A DNA stretch of 64,000 nucleotides from Candidatus Gastranaerophilales bacterium (GCA_944325875.1 CALVBU010000005.1:1-64000); one strand, 5' to 3'; positions 19,083-28,412 are shown, counted from the first letter of the stretch. Numbers and translations are program-made. The notes: a model not told the origin generated them from the letters alone.

Positions 19083-19179
19083 AATGATTGAAGCAAATTT
19101 ATTATATAATATAAGCAAAATCTAATTATATGGATTTAAGTATAAGCTTTTCTGGTTTTGAAACAACAGGAGGTTTGCT

Positions 19180-20532
19180 TTGATAGATTATGATTATGAA
19201 TTATTAAAAACAAAAACTTTTGAGTTTATAAAAATTTTATTTCCCGATTTTGAAACTTGTCAAAAATATTATTATGACCCAAATTTGGATAGTGATAATG
19301 CAAAAACACGATTGTTGGCGATGCTTTTAAAGAATCCTGAAGAAAAAATTAAAAACTTTAATTTTGCAAATTACATTAACGAAAATAATAACAAAGAACT
19401 TTATAATTATATTAAAACTTTTCTTCCTAAAAAGTTTAATAGAACAGGTGTTGTTATTTTTAATACATTGGCACAGAAAATATTAAGTTTTTCTTGTAAA
19501 AATGAAAACCAAATTAAAGATGATAACACCTTGTTTTTAAGTTTTTTAAAAGAAGAATTAGACAGTTTCTTTTCTTTGGTTGAAAAGTTTACAGATAAAA
19601 ATGATTATCTTTTTTATACACATAATATCCATATAGAAAAAGGTTTGGAAAAAGAAAAATTATTAGATAATTTATTTATATTATCCTGTGATAAATCTCC
19701 GGTATTTGTGCTTAAAAATATAGATTATGATATCCATCAGTACTGGAACTTTGAAAGTTTATTGATTAAAAGTATAGTTTTAATTTTTGGTGAAAAAATA
19801 AAGTTTTACCAAGAACTTGATTCGCATACTATAAACTTAAAAAACTATGGTTGCAATGATTTAGCATTATATTCAATAAATAATTGGAATTCTTTTGCTA
19901 ACCCTTATGCCAATCAGCAAAGTCTATGGGGACCCGAAATTATTATTAACAAAGAAAATATAGCAGAAGTTAAAACATTGTTACCACAATATATGAATAT
20001 CATTAAAAATTTAGACAAAGATGATTATAAAAAAATATCATTAGATTTTTATATGGATTCATTAGATAAAATAGGTACCGCTAAAATAACTTATAATGTG
20101 ATTGCTTTAGAATCTCTATTTAATGTGAATAGAATAGATATAAAAATGAATTTTATTCAAAGGGGTGTCAAGCTTTTGCAGAATTTTTATGATGAAATAT
20201 ATTGGGAAGCAATAGAAAAAGATCTTGAGAAAGCATATAAAATACGTTGTGATTATACTCATGGGACATCCCAAAGACATAAAGATGCTACTATTGAGTT
20301 ATCTAAAAAAATATCTGAATATACCAGAATTATATTAATAGTATTTTTATATTTAAGTCCACAAGTAGAAGCTTTAAAGGGTAATACAAAAGAAAAGAAA
20401 TACATAAATGAAAAATTAATAGATAAAAGTTTGTTATATCCAATAATTAATGAAAACTTCAGTAAAATGATGAAAAATATTTCAGTTAACGTAAAAGATT
20501 TTAATAGTGTAGTTGAAATAACAAATCTTTAA
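19180..20532 (+). CDS. HEPN-domain protein of ApeA-like type
   Basis: 450 residues. Start supported by AGGAGG at 19170-19175; the codon is TTG. The N-terminal three quarters are not assigned. The C-terminal helical domain contains KIRCDYTHGT, with R356 and H361 forming the Rx4H motif of HEPN RNases, preceded by NVIALESLFNV, a helix typical of ApeA-like HEPN domains. Members of this group are predicted or shown RNA-cleaving abortive-infection effectors. It has its own A/T-rich leader and is not tightly linked to neighbours. The HEPN call is fairly sure; an antiviral role is inferred from the motif and the defence island. Confidence 0.65.
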   Translation: MIDYDYELLKTKTFEFIKILFPDFETCQKYYYDPNLDSDNAKTRLLAMLLKNPEEKIKNFNFANYINENNNKELYNYIKTFLPKKFNRTGVVIFNTLAQKILSFSCKNENQIKDDNTLFLSFLKEELDSFFSLVEKFTDKNDYLFYTHNIHIEKGLEKEKLLDNLFILSCDKSPVFVLKNIDYDIHQYWNFESLLIKSIVLIFGEKIKFYQELDSHTINLKNYGCNDLALYSINNWNSFANPYANQQSLWGPEIIINKENIAEVKTLLPQYMNIIKNLDKDDYKKISLDFYMDSLDKIGTAKITYNVIALESLFNVNRIDIKMNFIQRGVKLLQNFYDEIYWEAIEKDLEKAYKIRCDYTHGTSQRHKDATIELSKKISEYTRIILIVFLYLSPQVEALKGNTKEKKYINEKLIDKSLLYPIINENFSKMMKNISVNVKDFNSVVEITNL

Positions 20533-20611
20533 AAAATAAAATAAATTTTGAACACCATTTAAACACTTTTTAAACAGCTTTTATGAACTGTTTGAATCTT
20601 CCAATTTTTAT

Positions 20612-20631
20612 CTTCCGACTAATATGTCAAA
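20612..20631. repeat. 20-bp direct repeat, left copy
   Basis: CTTCCGACTAATATGTCAAA matches 25125-25144 at 19 of 20 positions in the same orientation. The two copies bracket the 1405-residue gene. A second AATATGTCA occurs at 20652-20660, and a related AAATGTCAAA follows the right copy. The 361-bp gap 20533-20893 otherwise holds a short AAACAG/CTGTTT inverted repeat, the T-arm copy and A/T-rich sequence. Confidence 0.65.
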
Positions 20632-20659
20632 CCTGCGATACTTTTTCTCAAAATATGTC

Positions 20660-20676
20660 AGGAGACTCGAACTCCT
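20660..20676 (-). repeat. tRNA T-arm-like fragment (candidate attachment-site remnant)
   Basis: AGGAGACTCGAACTCCT matches positions 25240-25256 of the tRNA-Ala gene at 16 of 17 bases in the same orientation. Read on the minus strand it forms a 5-bp T-stem with a TTCGAGT loop. No anticodon or D arm can be folded beside it, so this is a fragment. Duplication of a tRNA 3' part is typical of tRNA-targeting integrases, but no integrase gene is seen. Confidence 0.45.
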
Positions 20677-20893
20677 AACCTGATATTAACTTATCTTTCA
20701 TAATTTAACTCTATTTGATTGATATATCAAGCATTTTTACAATATTTTGTATCATTTCAACACAGTGTAATAATTCATGATAAAATAATTTTGAAAATTA
20801 AAATGGGTAAACATATGATATTATCAATATGCCCAAATTGATTGATTATAAACAAAATTCATATTCATTAACATATATTTAGTAAAGTAAAAT

Positions 20894-23800
20894 ATGTGTA
20901 AAAATATAAGCATCATGATTAAGACAAGTTTATTAAATGAATTAAAAAAAGATATAAGCGAAAAACGCATTGGATATAACAGACGTTCAATTGTTTCATG
21001 GTTTAATTCTGAGCAAAGCTATCAAAAAAGATATAAAGGTCGTGAAATACTTGAGATAATCCAAAATGCCGAAGATGCAAATGCAAAAAATTTAAGTTTT
21101 GAAATAAATAAAGATTTACAAAAAATTACGATTACTAATGATGGTGAAAACTTCTCATTAGAAGGTTATAGTAGTCTACTTTATCCAAACATTAGTCCAA
21201 AGCCAACAGGTGTTTTTATTGGACAAAAAGGACTTGGCTTCAGAGCTTTAATCAATTGGGCAAAAGAGATTTCTATAATTAGTAACGGTTTTAAAATTAC
21301 TTTTAGTGAAGATGTTTCTCAAAAATTATTAGCAGAATTAAAAAAGGAAAAAACAGAATTACAAGATATTTCGAAAATGCAATTTTTGTCTATACCTATT
21401 ATTGAAGAATCCGAAACTCTAAGTCATGGCGTTAAAATAGAAATTAAATACAAAGATAATATTGATTTTGACAGTCAATTTAAAACTCTAGATGAAGAAT
21501 GCTTCTTCTTTTTAAGTAGTTTAAATCAAATAATTACACCTGTTTCCCGTCTAAAAAAAATGATTCCGACTGACTTTATTATTCAAGAAACAACTAAAGA
21601 ACTGCCTGAAATTTATTATGACCAAACAGAGTTAAAACATAAAAATGAAAGAAAAATCTATTATAATATAAAATTAATTTGGAATCCAAACAAAAACTAC
21701 ACAAACTATCCTTTGTATTGCTATTTTAAAACTAATGTTAAGATAGGGGCTCCAATATTAATTCATGCAACATTTGACTTATCTGATGACAGAAATAGCA
21801 TAGAAAAAACTGCAAGAAACGAATTTTTAATAAATGAAACTTGTTTGAATATCGAAAAATTAATTGATAAAATAACCGAAATACACAAAGATTGGAGCGC
21901 TTATAATTTACTTAATCATAGCATACGATGTGAATTAGATTCTGATTTTGAAAAGATTGGCACTTGTTTTTATAATTGCTTAAGAAATAAAGAAATATAT
22001 CCTTGTATTGATGGGAAATTGAGAAAGTATTCAGATGTCGTTGTAGTTAATAAAGAAATAGTAGATTTTATACAGGCTTTAATGACGAAATATAAAGATA
22101 TAAATTTTTCAATATTCAATAATATTGTTCTACTAAACAAAGAAACGGAAAATTTTTTAACTATCAACAGTGAGAAATATTATGAAATTTTTAATAATTT
22201 ATCTAAAAAGATTCCAACTAATGATATTGAAAACAGGTGTTTATTGATAAGTTTATTCTATAATTTTGCAAATGCTTATTGTAACAAAAAACCTGCAATA
22301 TTTATTGATAATAATTTAGAAATAATACCAGAAGATGATGAAGTATTTACAGCAACAGACACACAAATAGATACAGCTCTAATCCCTGCATTTTGTAAAT
22401 TTAGAACAATAAATAGCAATTTAATAAGAAAATTACTAAATGAAAATATTTTATCTAAAAATCAAATAGAAAATTGTATAAATAAAATATACCCCGGCAA
22501 CATTACAAATATTTTTTTGATATGTATTGATTGGTTATTTAATGATATAAATGAATCTCAACGAAAAGAGATATATTTAGCTTTATTTAAAATGTACAAA
22601 AAGTATAGTTTAGAAATAGACATTCCCAAAGAATACAAAGTTCCGATATTGTGTGAAGATGGCAAATATTACTCTGAAAATGTAATTTTTAATTTCGGTT
22701 TTAATTCAAATGATGATATTTTAAATATAATAGAACCCTTCATTAAAAGAAATAACTCAATCAATTGTATTGCAAATAAAGAATATTGGACATTTTTAAA
22801 AGCAACTGAAGTAGAATTAAAAAATTTCTTTCAGTTTTTAAAAGTATCAGATTCTATAAATTATGAAATATTAGATTCTCAGGCTAAATTATTTGTAGAT
22901 TCTATTTCAAAAGAGGACTTAGTAAAATTAGCAATTATCGACAAATCATTTTATGATTTTATAAGAACAGATAATTCAATCGTTAACCAAATAAAAACAA
23001 AAAATTTGTTTAGTGATTATGTTATAAATACAAAAAAAATTAAATTTTTAAATAATGGCTTATTAGATAAATCTGAAATAAAAAAAATCTCAAGAGATGA
23101 AAACCTTGTTAATGATATTTTAAAACATTATGGCGCTCAAGATACAATGGAAACTATTTCTTCAGATAGATTTAATATTATAATTAAGAACTTACACATT
23201 TGGGATCCTGATGGAGAATTTGCAGGAAGAATTTATGACCAATCTTTTAAAAATGAAGTGAAGATAAAAGGAGAAACTAAATATTTTTCAAAAGATACCA
23301 ATTCCTATTTATCGAATAAACAATTATATTATTATGATAATAAATGTTTACCATCTTCAAAATTGCAAGAATTTCCCACAATAGATTTAGGTAGAAGAAA
23401 AGGTCATGCTCAAGTCAGCAAATTATTTAATATCACTTCTATTGAAACATATAAGATACAAATAACAGGAAAACCTGAAATTGATTTACCCTTAACAATG
23501 TTATTCACTAATGATTTGAAAAAATTTTATCCTCTTATACTTGCATACAGGTTTTGCAGTACTTCGACACCTTTAAGTGATGAAATGAAAAAAAGGCAGG
23601 CAAGTGCCTTAAAAAATATAAACATTAAAATTTGTCGTAATTTAAATTATTCACTAAATAATAGTTTTGAAAAAGAAAATTTAAAAGATTTTGATTTTAT
23701 AAACATTGATGGAACTTTTTACTTAAAAATTCCTTCGGATTGTAAAACTTTGACAGATATTAGGGAACATAAAAAATATTTATATGATTTTATTTCTGAA

Positions 23801-25111
23801 ATGTTACTTATGACTTTCAAATTAACAGAAAATAATTCCTACATTAAAGATACTGCGGTACAAACATATATTTTTGACGATTTAGTATTTTCTGTATCTC
23901 GGTTTGAAGATGACAATGAAAGGACAACATTAAGAGAAGCCGAGGATTATTTAGACGTGAAAAATTATAGAGAAGAATTTTGGAAACACATATGGAAACT
24001 CAAAAATATAACCGAGGATTATGATATTTGGGAACAAAAACAAATGAGTAAAAAAACATATTCCAAATTAGATTATACAGAATATTCGGAAGATATGGAT
24101 GCTCTTTTTGAGGAAGATGACGTAAATATAGATAAAATACATTTTTTCCAAGAGTATCCTTATAGTGGTTCTGTAAATTTTTCCGAATATAATAAAATTA
24201 AATTTAGAGATATATACAATATACAAAAAATTGATATTGAAAATTATATTTGGTTACAATGTTGTAAGAAAAAAGACAACCAAAGAAAATATTTAGAAAA
24301 AATAAATATTATTCAATGGAATAACAATATTGAAAATCTTTTTTGTTCTTATAACTATATAGTTGATAATTACGAGAAGTCTTTATGGTCAAAATTGAAA
24401 AAAGAAAAAAATTTTGATATAGACAAAATAAAAGAAGTTGTTGATGCAAATATTATAAATAGAGAAGAAATTTATTCCAACAATTGTTCTTTATTTAAAC
24501 CAGAGGAACTCGATATAATAAAACAATACTATGAATGGAATAGTTTATTGTATTTCGAAAACACCTTTAACGATATTCAGACATTTATTCTTGAAAATAA
24601 AAACAAAAAACATGAAATAAAGGAAAATGATATAAAAAAAGATAACGAAATACAAAGCTGGAAAGACATTGATTTTTCTACATATACAGACTCTGGTAAA
24701 AATTATTCTTCGCAAACAAATAAGGGCAACAAAAAGACGTCATATTCAAGCAAGCAACGTAGTAATTCAGATATTGAAAAAGGAGAAATGATCCAACAAA
24801 AAGCTCTTAAATATTTACAAGACTCAAATAAATACTTAAATATAAATGATGTTTCCGAGTTTGGCAGAGGATATGATATTGAATGTATTGAAAAGGCCAC
24901 AAAAACTTTAATTTATATAGAAGTTAAGTCTTTTGAAAAAGACTATTTTGAAATGACTGAAAATGAATATAATACTTGGTTTCATAATAAAAATATCTAT
25001 AAATTTTTATTGATAAATGATAACAAAGAGGAGAAATCCTTTATTGATGGAGAAAACTTACAAAATGTCTTTAAAATTACACCATCAAAATATAAATGCA
25101 AATTAATATAA
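20894..25111 (+). CDS. GHKL-ATPase / DUF3883 defence-type protein
   Basis: 1405 residues. The N-terminal sacsin/NO VEIN-type GHKL ATPase shows the N-box REILEIIQNAEDANA (N58, D61), then ITNDGENFS, then GQKGLGFRA near 110-118. A very long middle has no recognised domain. The C-terminus is a DUF3883 domain with the PD-(D/E)XK-like pattern GYDIE (D1328) and YIEVKS (E1343, K1345). Such ATPase-nuclease fusions are widespread in defence islands, but I cannot match this one to a named system. No Shine-Dalgarno is visible, and starts at 20894 or 20915 are both possible. The gene stands alone and is bracketed by 20-bp direct repeats. Confidence 0.75.
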   Translation: MCKNISIMIKTSLLNELKKDISEKRIGYNRRSIVSWFNSEQSYQKRYKGREILEIIQNAEDANAKNLSFEINKDLQKITITNDGENFSLEGYSSLLYPNISPKPTGVFIGQKGLGFRALINWAKEISIISNGFKITFSEDVSQKLLAELKKEKTELQDISKMQFLSIPIIEESETLSHGVKIEIKYKDNIDFDSQFKTLDEECFFFLSSLNQIITPVSRLKKMIPTDFIIQETTKELPEIYYDQTELKHKNERKIYYNIKLIWNPNKNYTNYPLYCYFKTNVKIGAPILIHATFDLSDDRNSIEKTARNEFLINETCLNIEKLIDKITEIHKDWSAYNLLNHSIRCELDSDFEKIGTCFYNCLRNKEIYPCIDGKLRKYSDVVVVNKEIVDFIQALMTKYKDINFSIFNNIVLLNKETENFLTINSEKYYEIFNNLSKKIPTNDIENRCLLISLFYNFANAYCNKKPAIFIDNNLEIIPEDDEVFTATDTQIDTALIPAFCKFRTINSNLIRKLLNENILSKNQIENCINKIYPGNITNIFLICIDWLFNDINESQRKEIYLALFKMYKKYSLEIDIPKEYKVPILCEDGKYYSENVIFNFGFNSNDDILNIIEPFIKRNNSINCIANKEYWTFLKATEVELKNFFQFLKVSDSINYEILDSQAKLFVDSISKEDLVKLAIIDKSFYDFIRTDNSIVNQIKTKNLFSDYVINTKKIKFLNNGLLDKSEIKKISRDENLVNDILKHYGAQDTMETISSDRFNIIIKNLHIWDPDGEFAGRIYDQSFKNEVKIKGETKYFSKDTNSYLSNKQLYYYDNKCLPSSKLQEFPTIDLGRRKGHAQVSKLFNITSIETYKIQITGKPEIDLPLTMLFTNDLKKFYPLILAYRFCSTSTPLSDEMKKRQASALKNINIKICRNLNYSLNNSFEKENLKDFDFINIDGTFYLKIPSDCKTLTDIREHKKYLYDFISEMLLMTFKLTENNSYIKDTAVQTYIFDDLVFSVSRFEDDNERTTLREAEDYLDVKNYREEFWKHIWKLKNITEDYDIWEQKQMSKKTYSKLDYTEYSEDMDALFEEDDVNIDKIHFFQEYPYSGSVNFSEYNKIKFRDIYNIQKIDIENYIWLQCCKKKDNQRKYLEKINIIQWNNNIENLFCSYNYIVDNYEKSLWSKLKKEKNFDIDKIKEVVDANIINREEIYSNNCSLFKPEELDIIKQYYEWNSLLYFENTFNDIQTFILENKNKKHEIKENDIKKDNEIQSWKDIDFSTYTDSGKNYSSQTNKGNKKTSYSSKQRSNSDIEKGEMIQQKALKYLQDSNKYLNINDVSEFGRGYDIECIEKATKTLIYIEVKSFEKDYFEMTENEYNTWFHNKNIYKFLLINDNKEEKSFIDGENLQNVFKITPSKYKCKLI

Positions 25112-25124
25112 TTATTGTGTATAG

Positions 25125-25144
25125 CTTCCGACCAATATGTCAAA
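25125..25144. repeat. 20-bp direct repeat, right copy
   Basis: CTTCCGACCAATATGTCAAA pairs with 20612-20631 (19 of 20). It is followed by AAATGTCAAA and TCCTGACA, giving spaced TGTCA/TGACA motifs like a protein-binding array or a degraded element end. Confidence 0.6.
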
Positions 25145-25197
25145 GTCTCGGTATAAAATGTCAAAGTTCCTGACACACCTTACCTAATATTTATACT

Positions 25198-25219
25198 AAA
25201 AAAGAGCCTTTCGGCTCTT
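25198..25219 (-). terminator. Intrinsic terminator of the tRNA-Ala transcript
   Basis: AAGAGCC (25202-25208) and GGCTCTT (25213-25219) form a 7-bp stem with a 4-nt loop. On the minus strand it is followed by a T run, 10 bp past the tRNA 3' end. Confidence 0.8.
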
Positions 25220-25228
25220 GTCTTTAAA

Positions 25229-25304
25229 TGGTGGAGGTTAGGAGATTCGAACTCCTGACCCCCTGCGTGCAAAGCAGGTGCTCTACCAGCTGAGCTAAAC
25301 CCCC
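25229..25304 (-). tRNA. tRNA-Ala (anticodon UGC)
   Basis: A 76-nt cloverleaf on the minus strand. The acceptor is GGGGGTT with AACCTCC (one G-T pair), and the 3' CCA is encoded. The D arm contains AGCTCAGCTGGTAGAGC. The anticodon stem is CCTGC/GCAGG with loop TTTGCAC giving anticodon TGC. The T arm is AGGAG/CTCCT with loop TTCGAAT. It is transcribed toward the defence island, which begins beyond its 3' end, a common integration hotspot arrangement. Confidence 0.97.
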
Positions 25305-25400
25305 ACGAGGTCTCTGCAAATCTTGCAGATGTATTATTTATTTGTCACAATATTTATTGTACATGCTAATTTTTTTTTGTAAAGCCCCTTTTTTAAATTT

Positions 25401-25763
25401 TTAAAACTTTATTTCTTCATCTGTCACTTGTATTATCTCTTCCAGTCGTTCCGGATTGTGTAGATACCACCATCCGATTAGTGCCTCAAAAGCAGTTGCT
25501 TGACGGTATTCAAGCTGAATTTGTCTACGCCCGACAGGGATCGGAAGATTTCTTGCTCTTCTTGCTATCTCAAGCTCCTCATCGGTCAATCTAGGTTCTA
25601 AAAAATGAATTAATTCTGCTTGGAATGATGCTTTCACCTTATCTGTAGTAATTTTATGCAGTTTTTTAGAATTTTCTGTTATACAAACTGTTTTTTTACG
25701 TATATGCAGCTCCCAGACCGCATCTCCAATATATGCATAATTTCTTAAATTCATTTCTTCCAT
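25401..25763 (-). CDS. mrnC: Mini-ribonuclease 3
   Basis: 120 residues, the normal Mini-III length. The catalytic RNase III signature is NYAYIGDAVWELHIR with D14. The second acidic site lies in ATAFEALIGWWYLH near residue 95. There is no double-stranded-RNA-binding domain. The family matures 23S rRNA precursor in Firmicutes and Cyanobacteria. The gene lies upstream of the tRNA-Ala on the same strand, 97 bp from it. Two in-frame ATGs (25763, 25754) are possible. Confidence 0.92.
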   Translation of the reverse strand: MEEMNLRNYAYIGDAVWELHIRKKTVCITENSKKLHKITTDKVKASFQAELIHFLEPRLTDEELEIARRARNLPIPVGRRQIQLEYRQATAFEALIGWWYLHNPERLEEIIQVTDEEIKF

Positions 25764-25870
25764 AACTCTAATTTAGCATGAAAATACGCCATGTTGAAAT
25801 TTCACGCTGTGTGTGTAACAATAGGACTAAAGGAAGGAAGTTTTTTTATTCTTTGAAATAAGGAGAGTTT

Positions 25871-26485
25871 ATGAAAAGAGTTTTATTTTTATTAGGTCTG
25901 TGTATTCTTACTACAGCTGTTCCCGTATTTGCGGAAGATGAACAAAACACCCCTTGTGAAGTCTCTATCATAGAAGAACAACAATATGATTATGCATCTC
26001 AACTTCTTGAAAAAATTAAAATGCAACGTGATAGCATTTATAATGCTTTAAATCTAACCCCTTCTCAAATTAAACAAAAAAATGAAATTGAAAAAAAACG
26101 TTTTGAAGCATTAGAACCTGAATTGAAAAAATTCTGTTTAGCTAAAAAGAAACTTAAAATAGCTGAAGAAAAATGTAATAAAGCTGAAATTTCAAACGCA
26201 GAAAAAGAATTAAAACCTATTAGAAAATGTATCCAAAACATTTCTACAGAATACGATAAACAATTTATGGAAATTCTTAATAGCGATCAAAAAGCTAAAT
26301 ATCGTATGATCAGAAAGCTTAAACGAAATGACCTGAAAAAAATGCAAAAAGTCCAAAAGAAAGGTGAAAAACCTTCTGATTTAAGACCATTTGGTGAAAA
26401 AATTTCTCAACCTGCCTACATGGAACAACAACACAATAAAACATGTTTATGGCACAGAATAATAAATAAAAAGAAGAAAAAATAA
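25871..26485 (+). CDS. Periplasmic helical protein, Spy/LTXXQ-like
   Basis: 204 residues with AAGGAG before the ATG. A signal peptide (MKRVLFLLGLCILTTAVPVFA) is followed by a charged, fully helical body. LTPSQIKQKNEI near residue 55 and a later LNSDQKAKYRMIRKL recall the paired LTXXQ motifs of Spy/CpxP-type periplasmic chaperones or metal sensors. The basic C-terminus (KKKKK) is unusual. It is 1 bp from the following regulator gene, so the two are probably co-transcribed. A chaperone or stress role is inferred from motif only. Confidence 0.6.
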   Translation: MKRVLFLLGLCILTTAVPVFAEDEQNTPCEVSIIEEQQYDYASQLLEKIKMQRDSIYNALNLTPSQIKQKNEIEKKRFEALEPELKKFCLAKKKLKIAEEKCNKAEISNAEKELKPIRKCIQNISTEYDKQFMEILNSDQKAKYRMIRKLKRNDLKKMQKVQKKGEKPSDLRPFGEKISQPAYMEQQHNKTCLWHRIINKKKKK

Positions 26486-26486
26486 A

Positions 26487-27305
26487 ATGGACGAATTAAT
26501 AGAAAATTTAAAAGGCATTGGTCTAAATAGTTATGAAGCAAAGGTTTATATCGCTTTGTTGAAAAAGTATCCTGCAACAGGATATGAAGTAAGCAAACTG
26601 GCAGATATCCCACAAGCAAGAGCTTATGACACATTAAAAGCTTTAGAAATGGAACATATAGTCACAGCCTCAAACACAAAACCTGTGACTTACACCCCGA
26701 TTAAACCTAAAGAATTAACAAAAAGATATAAAAGAAAAATTACATCCACACTAGACTTTTTAGAAAAAAAGCTCCCTAATGTAAAAGATTCATATACTGA
26801 ACCAATTTTAAGCGTTTCAGGCAGTTCTGCAATTCATAAAAAAATAATAGAAATAATAAATAGTGCAACAAAAGAAATATTCTTAGAAATTTGGTCCCAA
26901 GATTTCAAATATTTTGAACCATATCTTTTTGAAGCATATAATCGCGGACTTGATATAAAAATTGTAGGTTACGACAATTTTAATTGTAATTTTGGTACAG
27001 TTTTTAAACACGTAAACGGAAGAGAAATCGAACATTCACTTGGCGGTAAAATGATATTTCTTGCAGCAGACAATACCGAAGGTTGTTTTGGGAAAATTAC
27101 TCCTACTAAAAATCAAGAAACTGATATTATCTGGACGAAAAATGAAGATATCGTATTTTTGATAAAAGAGTTTATTATCCACGACATGTACCTAATCGAC
27201 ATATCCGAACAGTTCCCTGAACAGTTAAAATACTTCTATGGAGCAGGTCTTAAAAAATTAAAAGATAAAGTAATCGGCAGAAGTGATTTTTACAAAGTCC
27301 ACTAA
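26487..27305 (+). CDS. TrmB-family transcriptional regulator
   Basis: 272 residues. Residues 1-80 form a TrmB-type winged HTH (IGLNSYEAKVYIALLK, ATGYEVSKLADIPQARAYDTLKAL). After a linker, the C-terminal half (about 100-250) matches the phospholipase-D-like effector domain seen in TrmB relatives (KEIFLEIWSQDFKYFEPYL). The family senses sugars or other small molecules; the ligand cannot be told. It follows the LTXXQ-like gene by 1 bp and ends one base before the convergent pilin gene. Confidence 0.82.
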   Translation: MDELIENLKGIGLNSYEAKVYIALLKKYPATGYEVSKLADIPQARAYDTLKALEMEHIVTASNTKPVTYTPIKPKELTKRYKRKITSTLDFLEKKLPNVKDSYTEPILSVSGSSAIHKKIIEIINSATKEIFLEIWSQDFKYFEPYLFEAYNRGLDIKIVGYDNFNCNFGTVFKHVNGREIEHSLGGKMIFLAADNTEGCFGKITPTKNQETDIIWTKNEDIVFLIKEFIIHDMYLIDISEQFPEQLKYFYGAGLKKLKDKVIGRSDFYKVH

Positions 27306-28031
27306 CTACCAAGGGTAATCGTCCTTTATTTCCCAGCCGTCATACATTATAACTGCGGTGCAATATGCACTTTCAGACTTACTTTTAGAACAATATTTTT
27401 CTAAAATTGTCTCTCGCGGTAGTTTATTATTTATATAATAAGCATTTACTTTACCATTAGCTGTATCATAATAAAGCAAAAAGATATCCCTACCTAAAAT
27501 GTTTGGTTTTTGTTTTCCATTAATGTCAACATAAAATAATAAATCAGTGAGACTTGTAGGACCATCTGTACCATTAATATAAAAATTGTTATGTTTAAAA
27601 GCTACAAGTGTTTGATTTGGTAGTTCAATAAAATAACTACTACTACTAGATGATGTCCTTTGGGTTCCGTTTAAATTTACCCATCCATTTTTATAACCCA
27701 TATCATTAAGAGTTTTCCATCCATAAGATTTCCCGACCTTAACATAAGGTAATACATATTTTTCAACAAAGGCAATTGTTCCAAGTTTATCGTTACTTGT
27801 ACCGGTATTAAGCTGACCTCTAGCAGAATCCCAATATTTTGGTTCATCATAATCTTTTTGTGCAGCAAGCAATGCCTGAGAAAAAATACTATATGCGGCT
27901 TTTAATCTTGTAGCCGTAACTTTTTTTTGATGTTTTTCAATTAATGTAGGCAAAGTCATTGCTGCAACTATACCTATTATACCTAATGTTATTAAGACTT
28001 CTGCTAATGTAAAAGCATTCCTCTTTTTCAT
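27306..28031 (-). CDS. Type IV/type II prepilin-like protein A
   Basis: 241 residues. The N-terminus MKKRNAFTLAEVLITLGIIG is a class III-type prepilin signal, processed before Phe, with a Glu at +5 and a hydrophobic alpha-1 helix. The variable globular part ends with YCTAVIMYDGWEIKDDYP, a C-terminal block shared with pilins B and C (Cys-x-Ala, Trp, DDYP). Such minor pilins or pseudopilins are assembled by a pilus or secretion platform encoded elsewhere. The ribosome site is CGGAGG. The gene is preceded by the long leader module shared with the other two pilin genes. Confidence 0.88.
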   Translation of the reverse strand: MKKRNAFTLAEVLITLGIIGIVAAMTLPTLIEKHQKKVTATRLKAAYSIFSQALLAAQKDYDEPKYWDSARGQLNTGTSNDKLGTIAFVEKYVLPYVKVGKSYGWKTLNDMGYKNGWVNLNGTQRTSSSSSSYFIELPNQTLVAFKHNNFYINGTDGPTSLTDLLFYVDINGKQKPNILGRDIFLLYYDTANGKVNAYYINNKLPRETILEKYCSKSKSESAYCTAVIMYDGWEIKDDYPW

Positions 28032-28282
28032 TTTTCCTCCGTTTATATACTATTTTTTATTTTAACATTTTTTGCATCACAAATCACCGTGTCACTTGGC
28101 ACGGCTTAATCTTTAGCTCTTTTCTTTATCTCGGAGGTCTAAGTCGGAAATGCTTATCCTAACTGTTAGTTGGTAGCCCCCCCCCCCGAAATCCTCTCTA
28201 TACTTTTCTTTTGCATATGTACCTCCATACAAATTATTTCAATTATATATTATTATCATAAACTATTAAAAAAAATTTTCAA
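28032..28282 (-). promoter_or_regulatory. Pilin leader module A
   Basis: In the direction of transcription: promoter TTGAAA (28277-28282), 16 bp, TATGAT (28255-28260); a 16-codon upstream ORF (28216-28166) containing an 11-G run at 28177-28187; CCTCCG (28132-28137), complementary to the pilin ribosome site CGGAGG (28036-28041); and a hairpin CCGTG/CACGG (28087-28104). All parts recur in modules B and C in the same order. Mutually exclusive pairing of CCUCCG with either the upstream ORF's GGAGGU or the pilin CGGAGG is possible; this is inference. Confidence 0.7.
28166..28216 (-). CDS. Conserved 16-residue leader peptide A
   Basis: ATG at 28216 follows GGAGGT (28221-28226) at good spacing. The product is MQKKSIERISGGGATN with stop TAA. 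The same peptide, changed only at residues 4, 7 and 16, precedes the two other pilin genes. Codon 8 varies synonymously (AGG/AGA), as expected if the peptide itself is conserved. The three Gly codons lie in the 11-G run. Confidence 0.65.
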   Translation of the reverse strand: MQKKSIERISGGGATN

Positions 28283-28412
28283 TATTTTTACTTCTTCAAA
28301 TTTTAACGTAACATTTTCTTTATATATAATTTTCAAAAAAGTTTTTAAGCTCTATAATAAAAATGTTTGTAAATGTATAACTAAATTAATATTGGGGCAT
28401 ATAGGAGATATA

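Noticed and set aside
20651-20740. A complete second tRNA gene on the minus strand
   Set aside because: Only a T-arm-like hairpin is present; no anticodon stem, D arm or acceptor pairing could be found.
25117-25180. Terminal sequence of a named insertion-sequence family
   Set aside because: Spaced TGTCA/TGACA motifs are suggestive, but no transposase or matching opposite end was found, so only the repeats are reported.
28177-28187. The 11-G run as a sequencing or assembly artefact
   Set aside because: Three independent loci have the same length in the same context; read-level data would still be needed to settle it.
28087-28216. Pilin leader as a known c-di-GMP (GEMM) or other named riboswitch
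   Set aside because: The conserved GEMM-I blocks are absent, and none of the other riboswitch consensus sequences I know fits.
28170-28412. An 81-residue N-terminal extension of thymidine kinase
   Set aside because: It translates the antisense of pilin leader A and A/T-rich DNA. The ATG at 28413 has AGGAG and starts just before the P-loop.
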